Assembly (NCBI RefSeq): GCF_029914245.1
Contig: NZ_JARYZI010000015.1
Location: 1 to 64,000, forward strand
Direction: 5' to 3'
Source: Fusibacter bizertensis
Lineage (GTDB): Bacteria; Bacillota; Clostridia; Peptostreptococcales; Acidaminobacteraceae
Length of the DNA: 64,000 nt
A program made the position numbers and the translations under genes. The notes below the pieces were generated by a model that did not search any database, was not told where the DNA came from, and worked only from the letters and a program-made list of their open reading frames with translations. The stretch's first letter is position 1. Each line of letters begins with the position of its first letter. This document shows positions 1-7,801 of this stretch, piece by piece.

Positions 1-1
1 G

Positions 2-166
2 GAAGCGATTATTGGAGAGATTCCAAGTAACGTAAACACACCGGCAGGATGTAAGTTCCATACAAGATGTCCATATGCAAAAGATATCTGTAAAGAGATG
101 GTTCCGCCAACAAAAGAAGTGACACCTAGACACCACGTCGCATGTCACTTTGCTGGAGAAATTTAA
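2..166 (+). CDS. C-terminal end of oligopeptide/dipeptide ABC transporter ATP-binding protein (partial)
   Basis: The window opens inside a gene; only the last 54 codons are present. The residues read as the C-terminal extension found on OppD/OppF/DppD/DppF ATPases, with the family's spaced cysteines and histidines (CKFHTRCPYA, then a CHF near the end). These ATPases power uptake of small peptides through the cytoplasmic membrane. The ATPase core lies outside the window, so D-type or F-type cannot be told apart, although the end-of-operon position is usual for the F-type subunit. A small membrane-protein gene and a terminator follow at once, so this is the end of that operon. Confidence 0.9.
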   Translation, partial: EAIIGEIPSNVNTPAGCKFHTRCPYAKDICKEMVPPTKEVTPRHHVACHFAGEI

Positions 167-194
167 GAAGTTAAGTTAAGAAAGGAACATAGTG

Positions 195-371
195 ATGTTT
201 AAGAAATTTAGAGAGACAATGGCAAAAAAAGAATTAGCACCTGATAAAAGAGATGTAGAGTTTGAAAAAGGAGATTTTCTCGCACTTACAATCGCTGCAG
301 CTATAACTATGATCCCAGTGTTAATTGGAATTTTTGCGCTCTTTGGACTAATAGCATGGCTTATGTTCTAG
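195..371 (+). CDS. Small single-span membrane protein, end of peptide-transporter operon
   Basis: A 58-codon frame starts 28 bases after the ABC ATPase stop, with an AAAGGA ribosome site 8 to 10 bases before the ATG. The product has a charged N-terminal half (about residues 1-32, many Lys/Arg/Glu) and one hydrophobic span (about residues 31-57, LTIAAAITMIPVLIGIF) that runs to the C-terminus. The same-strand position, short gap and shared terminator at 411-470 place it in the peptide-transporter operon. I do not recognise a named family; a tail-anchored accessory of the transporter is an inference. It is real on ribosome site, composition and context rather than on homology. Confidence 0.6.
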   Translation: MFKKFRETMAKKELAPDKRDVEFEKGDFLALTIAAAITMIPVLIGIFALFGLIAWLMF

Positions 372-410
372 AGTTTATATTCTTATAGCATAAATTAAAG
401 CATAAATTTA

Positions 411-470
411 AAAGCCGAATACTCAGTATATAGTAGTTGTTTACTATATATTGGGGATTCGGCTTTTTTA
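411..470 (+). terminator. Rho-independent terminator of the peptide-transporter operon
   Basis: AAAGCCGAAT at 411-420 pairs with ATTCGGCTTT at 457-466, and the loop contains a second stem (ATATAGTA with TACTATAT). A T-run follows. It lies 40 bases after the small membrane-protein stop. Confidence 0.85.
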
Positions 471-743
471 ATGTAGTTCTAATGACGCTTATAAATTTAG
501 CTGATATGATGGTAGAGAAGATAAATTCATATGTGAATTGTGAAATTATCTTAATATTATGTATAGTTTTTTTTATAGTGGGTCAAAGTCTATTGTGATA
601 AACTTACAATAGAAATAGTGTACATAAATCTGAAATGGCTTATAAAAGTTAGAATAATTTCCATTTTTGAAAAGGCTTATTTTGTTATATCGATATAACT
701 GTCTCATTTTTTTCAAAAAAGGATTAGAAAAAGGATTAGAAAA
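471..743. other. Intergenic stretch with no gene seen
   Basis: AT-rich sequence with stops in all frames and no frame with a ribosome site. A short direct repeat (GGATTAGAAAA twice, about 721-742) sits at its right edge. It separates the terminators of two transcription units that converge here. Confidence 0.6.
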
Positions 744-780
744 CGAAAAAAAACACTTTCAGTGATCAGTTGAAAGTGTT
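744..780 (-). terminator. Rho-independent terminator of the tRNA-Thr gene
   Basis: Read on the minus strand, AACACTTTCA pairs perfectly with TGAAAGTGTT across a 9-base loop and is followed by eight T residues. It begins 9 bases after the tRNA 3' end, so the tRNA appears to be a single-gene transcript. Confidence 0.85.
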
Positions 781-788
781 CTCTTTAC

Positions 789-864
789 TGGAGCCGACGG
801 AGAGATTCGAACTCTTGACCTACGCCTTACCATGGCGTTGCTCTACCTACTGAGCTACGACGGC
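789..864 (-). tRNA. tRNA-Thr (anticodon GGT)
   Basis: The minus strand folds into a 76-nt cloverleaf: acceptor GCCGTCG, D-arm GCTC/GAGC, anticodon stem ACGCC/GGCGT around the loop ATGGTAA (anticodon GGT, reading ACC/ACT), T-loop TTCGAAT and an encoded 3' CCA. Two positions do not pair: U5 faces U68 in the acceptor stem, and A49 faces C65 at the base of the T-stem. A clean terminator follows. The gene is most likely functional, but the two mismatches are unusual. Assignment to Thr rests on the anticodon. Confidence 0.93.
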
Positions 865-984
865 ACATCCTAAATTATTATAAAGGATATTTTGTGAAAA
901 AACAAGTCAATAATCAATATTAGTAGTGCTACTTAAATAGTCAGAAAAGTTGGGGAAAACAAAGTAAATTTTAGGGGTGATTAA

Positions 985-2808
985 ATGCGGACGTTGGATC
1001 AACAAGAAAAAATAGATAGAACGCATGATGAAGTAATGGGCTATAAGAATAATAATGATAATGGAAGTTCTAAACACCTTTGGCAGTCAAAAAAAATAGC
1101 TAAGAAAAAAGCAAGAAAGGCTAAACCTAAATTTTTCATGCGGTGGGGCGTCTACTTTATTTTATTTACGATTTTTGTACTATTGTTTCATGGTTGGAGT
1201 GAATGGAATATAACTTCTAATCAACCGTCGGAGAATTGGTCGGTTGGGCTAGATATTGCAGAAGGCTTACCAACAGATTATAGGTTGATTAGTCAATCAT
1301 TAGCGCCAAATAACAATGAAATTGTGCTTGCATACACAACTTCTACAAGTATTCAGATTAAATTTTTCACACTATATGGTGAGCTCATTGATGAAGTGAA
1401 ATATCCACTATCTGATTCATCCATTATAGCTTCTAAAGTGAAAGTCATTCAGCTTACTCAGACGCAGGACTATAATTACTTATATTACAGTGATCGTACT
1501 GACCTATACCGTGTGAGAATTGATCCTACATCTAGAACGCTTGAAAATGAAACATTAATTAGTAACCATTCAGAGCAGTTTGCAGCTTCAGGTAATTACG
1601 TAATTGCTGGAGACGATGAAATTACAATTCTCTATAAGGGAAATGAAGAAATAACAAGTCTAGCCAACTATGATAACCTTAAAAGGTTATGCATATATAG
1701 CGATCACGATGAAATCTATGCGACATTAAATGCTGGAGATGGTGGAAGATTATTGACGGTTAAAGATGACAAGTTAATTGATATAGAGATTGCACAGGTT
1801 AAAGATCAAAGAACTTATGGATACTTTAAGGATATCTATGTTGAAAAAGGTATGATAACTCTGGTAGCAAGTATATTTGACCATTTGAGCCCTGGCGCAC
1901 CTACAATTTTGGGCGTGTGGCAGCTATCAGAAGCCGACCTAGATATAGAAAGTTTTAAACTTTTTTATCATGTACGCACAAGCTTAGATCCAGTAATCGC
2001 AAAAGTTGACGGACCAAAAGTAAGTTATATTTTGGGAACACAACAGACACTGGATAATGCATCAAAAGGATTGTCACGTTATCCTCAGACAAAGGGTGGC
2101 ACGTATACTAATATATCTTATTTTACACGCGAGCAGGATCGCTTGATAGAAAATACTAGAATTTCTTTAACGCGTCGCTATCCTGTTGGCTATGATTATT
2201 TTCAGACACCAATAGGAGATATACTCACATGGGTAGATAAAGAAGATAAAAAAGGCATATTGACCATCGCTGGTAATTCCCCAGAGTGGATTGCATATGC
2301 ACAGACACAGCTTAAACCTGATGTTATGAGTTTGTTGAGTTATTCAGTACTTGCAGTTATTAGTGTTGCTTTTTTAGGTACTTTTTCTTTCTTAATAGCA
2401 CTCACCAGTTATTCATGGTATATTATAGCTTTCCTTATCCTTATGTATATCTATAACCGCTGGATTCCAGGAGACTCAAAAGTGAAAGGGAAGATTATTC
2501 TTATACTTTCAATTGCGTTTTCGATAGTTCTCAGTATTATACTTGTAGCCAGTCCAAATTCTGATTTTAGATTTTATGCTGAAATCTATCCATGGTTTTT
2601 TGGTAACAATATAACAATTGTAGTCGTTCCAGCTGTTGTTGCACTAGGGTCATTGTTTATATATGCCTTGTGGCGCAAACAGCATTATTATTATGACAAT
2701 AGATTTTTACATTTTTCATTTTTTATTGGGATTGAGCTTTACTTCTATCTGATAACAGTAATGGCGTTTTTTGTAGCTGCTATGATGAAAAATGGTCAAA
2801 TGATGTAA
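985..2808 (+). CDS. Large membrane protein of unknown function with extracytoplasmic domain
   Basis: The product has 607 residues and no family I recognise. A basic cytoplasmic N-terminus (about 1-50, Lys/Arg-rich) is followed by one membrane span (about 52-68), a long polar stretch of about 370 residues rich in beta-type repeats (tyrosine, threonine and aspartate in short strands, propeller-like), and a C-terminal block of five or six hydrophobic spans (about 450-605). The start is the ATG preceded by AGGGGTGA. The gene stands alone between a tRNA on the other strand and its own terminator at 2817-2864. A surface sensor or a subunit of an exporter are both possible; nothing in the neighbourhood decides this. 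Confidence 0.85.
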   Translation: MRTLDQQEKIDRTHDEVMGYKNNNDNGSSKHLWQSKKIAKKKARKAKPKFFMRWGVYFILFTIFVLLFHGWSEWNITSNQPSENWSVGLDIAEGLPTDYRLISQSLAPNNNEIVLAYTTSTSIQIKFFTLYGELIDEVKYPLSDSSIIASKVKVIQLTQTQDYNYLYYSDRTDLYRVRIDPTSRTLENETLISNHSEQFAASGNYVIAGDDEITILYKGNEEITSLANYDNLKRLCIYSDHDEIYATLNAGDGGRLLTVKDDKLIDIEIAQVKDQRTYGYFKDIYVEKGMITLVASIFDHLSPGAPTILGVWQLSEADLDIESFKLFYHVRTSLDPVIAKVDGPKVSYILGTQQTLDNASKGLSRYPQTKGGTYTNISYFTREQDRLIENTRISLTRRYPVGYDYFQTPIGDILTWVDKEDKKGILTIAGNSPEWIAYAQTQLKPDVMSLLSYSVLAVISVAFLGTFSFLIALTSYSWYIIAFLILMYIYNRWIPGDSKVKGKIILILSIAFSIVLSIILVASPNSDFRFYAEIYPWFFGNNITIVVVPAVVALGSLFIYALWRKQHYYYDNRFLHFSFFIGIELYFYLITVMAFFVAAMMKNGQMM

Positions 2809-2816
2809 CGAACATA

Positions 2817-2864
2817 AATCAAGCAATCTTAAGTATGAATATGCTAAGAATGCTTGATTTTTTT
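2817..2864 (+). terminator. Rho-independent terminator
   Basis: AATCAAGCAATCTTA pairs with TAAGAATGCTTGATT (one mismatch) and is followed by a T-rich run. It begins 8 bases after the stop of the preceding membrane-protein gene. Confidence 0.85.
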
Positions 2865-2909
2865 ATTTATTTGCAAGTAAATATTTGAGGTGTTGAGCAA
2901 TGATTTACT

Positions 2910-2938
2910 TTGAGTCTGATTGGTTTATTTGGTATAAT
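2910..2938 (+). promoter_or_regulatory. Sigma-A-type promoter of the pullulanase gene
   Basis: TTGAGT at 2910-2915 and a perfect TATAAT at 2933-2938 are separated by 17 bases. The predicted transcript starts near 2945, about 95 bases before the pullulanase ATG. Confidence 0.75.
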
Positions 2939-2954
2939 GTAAAAGAGAATTTAA

Positions 2955-2968
2955 TGCAACCGATTGCA
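2955..2968 (+). promoter_or_regulatory. Putative LacI/GalR-type operator (TGCAACCGATTGCA)
   Basis: The 14-mer fits the LacI-family pattern TGCAAnCGnTTGCA with the central CG dyad. It lies about 10 to 24 bases downstream of the predicted start of transcription, a normal place for a repressor site. It is nested in a wider inverted repeat, ATTTAATGCA (2949-2958) and TGCATTAAAT further on. Known maltose/maltodextrin regulators of Firmicutes use sites of this kind. The cognate regulator is not in the window. Confidence 0.55.
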
Positions 2969-3040
2969 CTAATTGATTTTTGTTGTGCTGCATTAAATGT
3001 GGTGTATAAAAGTAATACATAATTATAGGGGGATAAAGAC

Positions 3041-5836
3041 ATGAAAAAAGGATTAAGTTTACTCATAATCATGGTACTGGTTTTTGGTTTGATGCCATTA
3101 TCTGATATGACATTTGCAGTGGAAAATCCATTGACAATTACGGTACATTATCATCGCTTTGATGAAAATTATGATGGATGGAATTTATGGGTATGGGCAA
3201 AGGGAAGTGAAGGTCAAAGCTTTGCTTTTAGCGAAGCAGACGAATTTGGACAAGTAGCGAACTTCACTTTGGAAGATATAGGGGATGCTAGCGAAGTTGG
3301 ATTTATTGTAAGAAAAGGAGAATGGGAAGCTAAGGATATCGATGCAGATCGATTTGTCAGCTTAGATAAGATCAATGATCAAGGTGAACTTGAGTTTTTC
3401 CTTTTACAGGGCTCTGAAAATATATATTATGACGCTGGAGAGATTGATTTATCTCCTAAGTTTTTAAAAGCAGATTTTATAGATGAGACTACACTAAAAC
3501 TTGTAACTTCTAAACCAATTGCGAAAGCAGACTTAAGAAGCGATTTTGCTGTAACTGATTCAGAAGGAACTTTGATTTTACCAACAGCAGTGAGCGGTGG
3601 AAGTGGTGAGCTGTCAACTGAGTTTGTGATTTTACTGGATTCAAATGTAGCTTTCAATACCAAATACGAAACAAAATATCTGAATTATGAACCGATCATG
3701 ATAGAACAAAGTGGTCTTTATGACACTGATAATTTTATCAACAACTACACTTATGTTGGTGAACTTGGTGCGATTTACAATGCATCACAGACCGTTTTTA
3801 AAGTTTGGGCACCTACCGCAGATGGTATGGTTCTTAATTTATATGATAAAGGTGATGGCGGCAATAAGCTGGACCAAGTTGTGATGCAAAACAGTGGTCA
3901 AGGTGTCTGGACGACAATCGTAAATGGAGATTTAAAAGGTACTTATTATACGTATACGATCATATCAAATGATAGCGAGACAGAGACTTATGATCCTTAT
4001 GCGCATGCAGCGGGAGTCAACGGCGACCGCTCCATGGTAATCGATATGGCTAAAACTAACCCTAGTGGCTGGGAAAAAGATAAAGGTCCTATATATATCA
4101 AAGCCAATGATTTGATCGTTTATGAAATGCACATTAGAGATATTTCTTCAAATGTAAACTCTAATATTTCAAACAAAGGGAAGTTTCTTGGGGTAATTGA
4201 AAAAGGAAGCAAAACAGATAATGGTGTATCTACAGGGTTGGACCATCTTAAAGAGCTCGGTATTACACATGTTCAAATTTTACCGATGTTTGATTATAAT
4301 TCTGTAGATGAGACTAAGTTGGAGGAGAATACCTTTAACTGGGGATATGATCCGAAGAACTACAGCGTGCCTGAGGGCTCGTATGCCAGTGATCCTTATC
4401 ATGGCGAAGTACGTGTCGCCGAACTCAAACAAATGATACAGGGGCTTCATAACGAGGGAATTGGGGTTATTATGGATGTTGTATATAACCATACTGCATT
4501 AACAGCAGATTCAAACTTAACCAAGTTAGTTCCCAACTACTATTACCGTATGGTTGCTGGTAAGTATTCAAACGCTTCTGGTACGGGAAATGAAACAGCA
4601 AGTGAAAGAACCATGATGCAAAAGTTGATGGTAGATTCTCTTAAACATTGGGTGAGTGAATACCATATTGATGGTTTTAGATTTGACTTAATGGGTGTTC
4701 ACGATATTGAAACGATGCGTTTAATTGATAATGAGCTGAGAAAAATCAACCCGAATATCATTCTTTATGGAGAAGGATGGACAGGGGGGAGTTCACCACT
4801 TCCAGAGGCAAAGCGTTTGGTTAAAGCTAATATACAAAGTATACCGAGAATTGGTGCCTTTGATGATGATTTTAGAGATGGTATAAAAGGACATGTTTTC
4901 AATCCTACAGAAGCAGGATTTGCAAATGGTGCGATTGGTTTTGAAGAAAGCGTTAAATTTGGGATAGTAGGTGCAACTACACACGATCAAATTGACTATA
5001 AGAAAGTTAATTATTCTAAGAAAGCTTGGGCCGAAAACCCTTCGCAATCGGTGAATTATGTTTCTGCACATGATAATTTAACCTTATGGGACAAAATATC
5101 AGTTACTAATCCAGATGCAACTGAAGATCAGAAAATTGCCATGGACATGCTAAGTAATGCCATCGTCTTAACCTCTCAAGGAATGCCATTCCTACATGCT
5201 GGTGTAGATTTCTTAAGAACAAAAAATGGAGTTGAAAATAGTTATAAATCATCAGATGAAATCAATGGGATTGATTGGACATTAAAAGAGAGCAATCTGG
5301 AAACATTTAATTATTATAAGGGATTGATAGAAATTAGAAAAGCGTATCCTGCCTTCAGTTTGGGAACTAAGGAAGAGGTACAAGATAATCTGAAATTCTT
5401 TGATCAAACAGCGGATTCACTTGTGACGTTACCAGATCAAATGGTGGGTTATAGTATTAAAAAGGGTGCTGGAGGTTCTACTAACGAAGAATTAATTGTT
5501 TTATTTAATGGCAAATTAGAAGCGCAAACCATCGAAGTACCAGAGGGAAATTTTAAAGTTTTGGTTAATGATAAAAATGCCAATAAAGATGGAATAAACA
5601 TTATACAAGGTGGAACGGTTCAAATTCCAGCGAGTTCTGCATTGATTTTAGAACGCACTTTAAATGAGCTTTCTGATACTGAACTTGATATGGGCATTGA
5701 GAAAGACAGTCCAACTTGGATTATAATAGTCTCTATAGCGATTGTTGTAATTGTAGCGATAGTAATAGGATTTATATACCTTAAAAGAAATAAACTGAAA
5801 GCGATTAGAAAAGCGTCTAAAAAGAAGTTTAAATAG
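3041..5836 (+). CDS. pulA: Type I pullulanase, cell-surface anchored
   Basis: This 931-residue enzyme cleaves alpha-1,6 branch bonds in pullulan and starch-derived dextrins outside the cell. Domains in order: signal peptide (1-26), CBM41 starch-binding domain with the YHRFDENYDGWNLW signature (about 32-130), a linker domain, CBM48 (about 240-330), and the GH13 barrel (about 350-800). The barrel shows FNWGYDP (near 433), VYNHT (near 480), the nucleophile in DGFRFD (near 549), the acid/base in YGEGW (near 577) and SAHDN (near 675). A single membrane span (about 893-914) and a lysine-rich tail end the protein, so it is held by a C-terminal membrane anchor and not by sortase. ATG follows ATAGGGGGA. 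It is monocistronic, with a probable LacI-type operator. Confidence 0.95.
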   Translation: MKKGLSLLIIMVLVFGLMPLSDMTFAVENPLTITVHYHRFDENYDGWNLWVWAKGSEGQSFAFSEADEFGQVANFTLEDIGDASEVGFIVRKGEWEAKDIDADRFVSLDKINDQGELEFFLLQGSENIYYDAGEIDLSPKFLKADFIDETTLKLVTSKPIAKADLRSDFAVTDSEGTLILPTAVSGGSGELSTEFVILLDSNVAFNTKYETKYLNYEPIMIEQSGLYDTDNFINNYTYVGELGAIYNASQTVFKVWAPTADGMVLNLYDKGDGGNKLDQVVMQNSGQGVWTTIVNGDLKGTYYTYTIISNDSETETYDPYAHAAGVNGDRSMVIDMAKTNPSGWEKDKGPIYIKANDLIVYEMHIRDISSNVNSNISNKGKFLGVIEKGSKTDNGVSTGLDHLKELGITHVQILPMFDYNSVDETKLEENTFNWGYDPKNYSVPEGSYASDPYHGEVRVAELKQMIQGLHNEGIGVIMDVVYNHTALTADSNLTKLVPNYYYRMVAGKYSNASGTGNETASERTMMQKLMVDSLKHWVSEYHIDGFRFDLMGVHDIETMRLIDNELRKINPNIILYGEGWTGGSSPLPEAKRLVKANIQSIPRIGAFDDDFRDGIKGHVFNPTEAGFANGAIGFEESVKFGIVGATTHDQIDYKKVNYSKKAWAENPSQSVNYVSAHDNLTLWDKISVTNPDATEDQKIAMDMLSNAIVLTSQGMPFLHAGVDFLRTKNGVENSYKSSDEINGIDWTLKESNLETFNYYKGLIEIRKAYPAFSLGTKEEVQDNLKFFDQTADSLVTLPDQMVGYSIKKGAGGSTNEELIVLFNGKLEAQTIEVPEGNFKVLVNDKNANKDGINIIQGGTVQIPASSALILERTLNELSDTELDMGIEKDSPTWIIIVSIAIVVIVAIVIGFIYLKRNKLKAIRKASKKKFK

Positions 5837-5867
5837 ACGGGAATCATATAAATGCATCTTAGTTAGT

Positions 5868-5909
5868 AAAAAAGCAGTAATAACCGATTCAGTTATTACT
5901 GCTTTTTAT
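5868..5909. terminator. Bidirectional terminator between pulA and the YitT gene
   Basis: AAAGCAGTAATAAC pairs with GTTATTACTGCTTT around CGATTCA, with an A-run on the left and a T-run on the right, so it can stop both converging genes. Confidence 0.85.
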
Positions 5910-5925
5910 TTTATAGTAGATGTAA

Positions 5926-6765
5926 TTATCTATAGAAACCTTCACCAAGAACTTCTCTGACATTGGATACCATCAAAAAAGCATTTGGATCAACACTTTT
6001 CACATAGCCCTTTAAACTGATAAATTCTTTCTTGTCCATTACAGAAGTGACAATTTCTTTATCTCGCATTGTATATGCGCCTTTAGCAGTGTAGATCGTA
6101 GCACCACGTTCTAATTTTTCAACGATAAAACGTTGAATTATGTCGCTCTCTTTGGAGATGATAGAGACATTGAGTTTTTGGTTAAAGCCTTCAATTGCCA
6201 TATCAATAATTAAACCATTCATTACGATACCAAGAAAAGCATAGATAGCTAAATCTATACCAAAACTATATGCTGCAAGTGTTACAACTGCAAAATCAGC
6301 AATGAGCAAAGATTTTCCTATTTCCAAATGGAAGTATTTGTTGAGAATTTTTGCTATAATATCTGTGCCACCAGTTGACGCTTCTTGATTGAAAACAATA
6401 CCAAGACCTACACCTTGTATCAAAATCCCAACGATAAGATTGACAAGGAGATCATCAACTAAAGGTGTTTTGATTTTAAAGAAAGTGTCAAAGATGTAGA
6501 TGGTACCAGTTAATAAAAAACTTGCATAAATGGTTTTTGCGCCAAATTCTTTACCAATAGTAATAAATCCCACTGCAAAAAGAATGACATTTAATACTAA
6601 AAGTATTTGACCGATGCTCATAGTGGGTATTAGGTCGTGTATAATCATAGAAAGTCCAGTAATTCCGCCTGTTGCTAAGTTGGCAGGTATCAAAAAGAAA
6701 CAAATGCCAAGGGCTACAATTATGACCCCAACAGTAATTGCCAAATAGTTTTTAAATTGAGACAT
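5926..6765 (-). CDS. YitT family membrane protein (DUF161/DUF2179)
   Basis: The 279-residue product has five or six membrane spans in the first 200 residues, with the family's opening GxxFFLIPxNLATGGITG and the mid-protein stretch ASTGGTDIIAKIL. It ends in a cytoplasmic DUF2179 domain (about 215-275, GATIYTAKGAYT and a final EVLGEGF). Members are common and multicopy in Firmicutes; their transported substrate or role is not established. ATG is preceded by GGAGGATAT. The gene is divergent from the prenyltransferase gene and converges on pulA across a shared terminator. Confidence 0.9.
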   Translation of the reverse strand: MSQFKNYLAITVGVIIVALGICFFLIPANLATGGITGLSMIIHDLIPTMSIGQILLVLNVILFAVGFITIGKEFGAKTIYASFLLTGTIYIFDTFFKIKTPLVDDLLVNLIVGILIQGVGLGIVFNQEASTGGTDIIAKILNKYFHLEIGKSLLIADFAVVTLAAYSFGIDLAIYAFLGIVMNGLIIDMAIEGFNQKLNVSIISKESDIIQRFIVEKLERGATIYTAKGAYTMRDKEIVTSVMDKKEFISLKGYVKSVDPNAFLMVSNVREVLGEGFYR

Positions 6766-6834
6766 ATATCCTCCAATATTTTCATAAATAATATGTACCC
6801 ATAATTCAATTCACCATTCAAAAGGAGACTCGGT

Positions 6835-7785
6835 ATGATTCGAATTTTTTTTAATCTTGTAGAACTTAGAACAAAAGTAGCTAGTTTACTTCCGTTCCTT
6901 ATAGGGACAACTATCGCTTATTATACACTAGGTAGCATTTCATTTGAAAGGTTTTTTTTAATGATGTTTTCTCTGCTTTGTATTGATATGGCAACAACAG
7001 GACTAAACCATTATTACGATTATAAGCGTGCTTTGTTAAAAAAAGGGTATCATTATGAAAAACACAATCCAATCTCTTCTGGAGAGCTAGCACCTCATGT
7101 TGCACTTCGTATACTAATCGCTTTGATTTTGCTAGGTATATTCTTAGGATTGGGGCTAGTTTTGTATACTGATTTAGTGGTATTAGCGCTAGGTAGTCTT
7201 TCTTTTGCAGTAGGTATCAGTTACTCTGCAGGTCCTTTGCCACTATCTAGAACGATACTAGGCGAGTTGTTTAGTGGTTTTTTTATGGGGGTGCTAATTC
7301 CATTTATAGCTTTTTATATACAAGTACCTGCTAGACTTTTAGGGACAGTCAACTATGAACAGGGTTCTTTGCTGATGCAAATTCATCTTGATGTAGTAGC
7401 CAGTCTTCTATTTGTAAGTTTTTCCTTAATGCTCTTTATCGGTAATATAATGCTTGCCAACAATATTTGTGATATGGAAGAAGACTTTGAGAATAAACGT
7501 TACACTTTACCTTTATCAATCGGCAGGAAAAATAGCATCATTTTATTTAAAATTAATATTGTCATGGCATACCTTAGTTTATTTGTTGCTTTAATCACAG
7601 GTAATTTGCCTTGGTTTGTTTTCATCAGTTTTATCTCAATGCCAATTGTATATAAAAACACAAGAAAATTCACTTTAAATCCAGTAAAGGCAATCACTTT
7701 TAAATACGCAGTAAAGAATTTTCTGGTTTTTTCGAGTGTACTATTTACTAATTTATTGATGGTTGCTTTTATGAAATTCAAATAA
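6835..7785 (+). CDS. UbiA-superfamily prenyltransferase (MenA-like)
   Basis: This 316-residue protein has about eight or nine membrane spans and the two aspartate-rich loops of the UbiA superfamily: NHYYDYKRA (about residues 61-69) and DMEEDFENKR (about 214-223). Family members join a polyprenyl diphosphate to an aromatic ring in the membrane. The overall pattern is closest to MenA (1,4-dihydroxy-2-naphthoate prenyltransferase), but no other menaquinone gene is in the window, so the aromatic substrate is uncertain. The start ATG follows AAAGGAG. Only 16 bases separate it from the diguanylate cyclase gene, so the two are probably cotranscribed. Confidence 0.85.
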   Translation: MIRIFFNLVELRTKVASLLPFLIGTTIAYYTLGSISFERFFLMMFSLLCIDMATTGLNHYYDYKRALLKKGYHYEKHNPISSGELAPHVALRILIALILLGIFLGLGLVLYTDLVVLALGSLSFAVGISYSAGPLPLSRTILGELFSGFFMGVLIPFIAFYIQVPARLLGTVNYEQGSLLMQIHLDVVASLLFVSFSLMLFIGNIMLANNICDMEEDFENKRYTLPLSIGRKNSIILFKINIVMAYLSLFVALITGNLPWFVFISFISMPIVYKNTRKFTLNPVKAITFKYAVKNFLVFSSVLFTNLLMVAFMKFK

Positions 7786-7801
7786 AAGAGGAGGTGAGTA
7801 C

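Noticed and set aside
721-742. Direct repeat GGATTAGAAAA beside the tRNA terminator
   Set aside because: Two short A-rich copies only; no sign of an attachment site or inserted element next to the tRNA.
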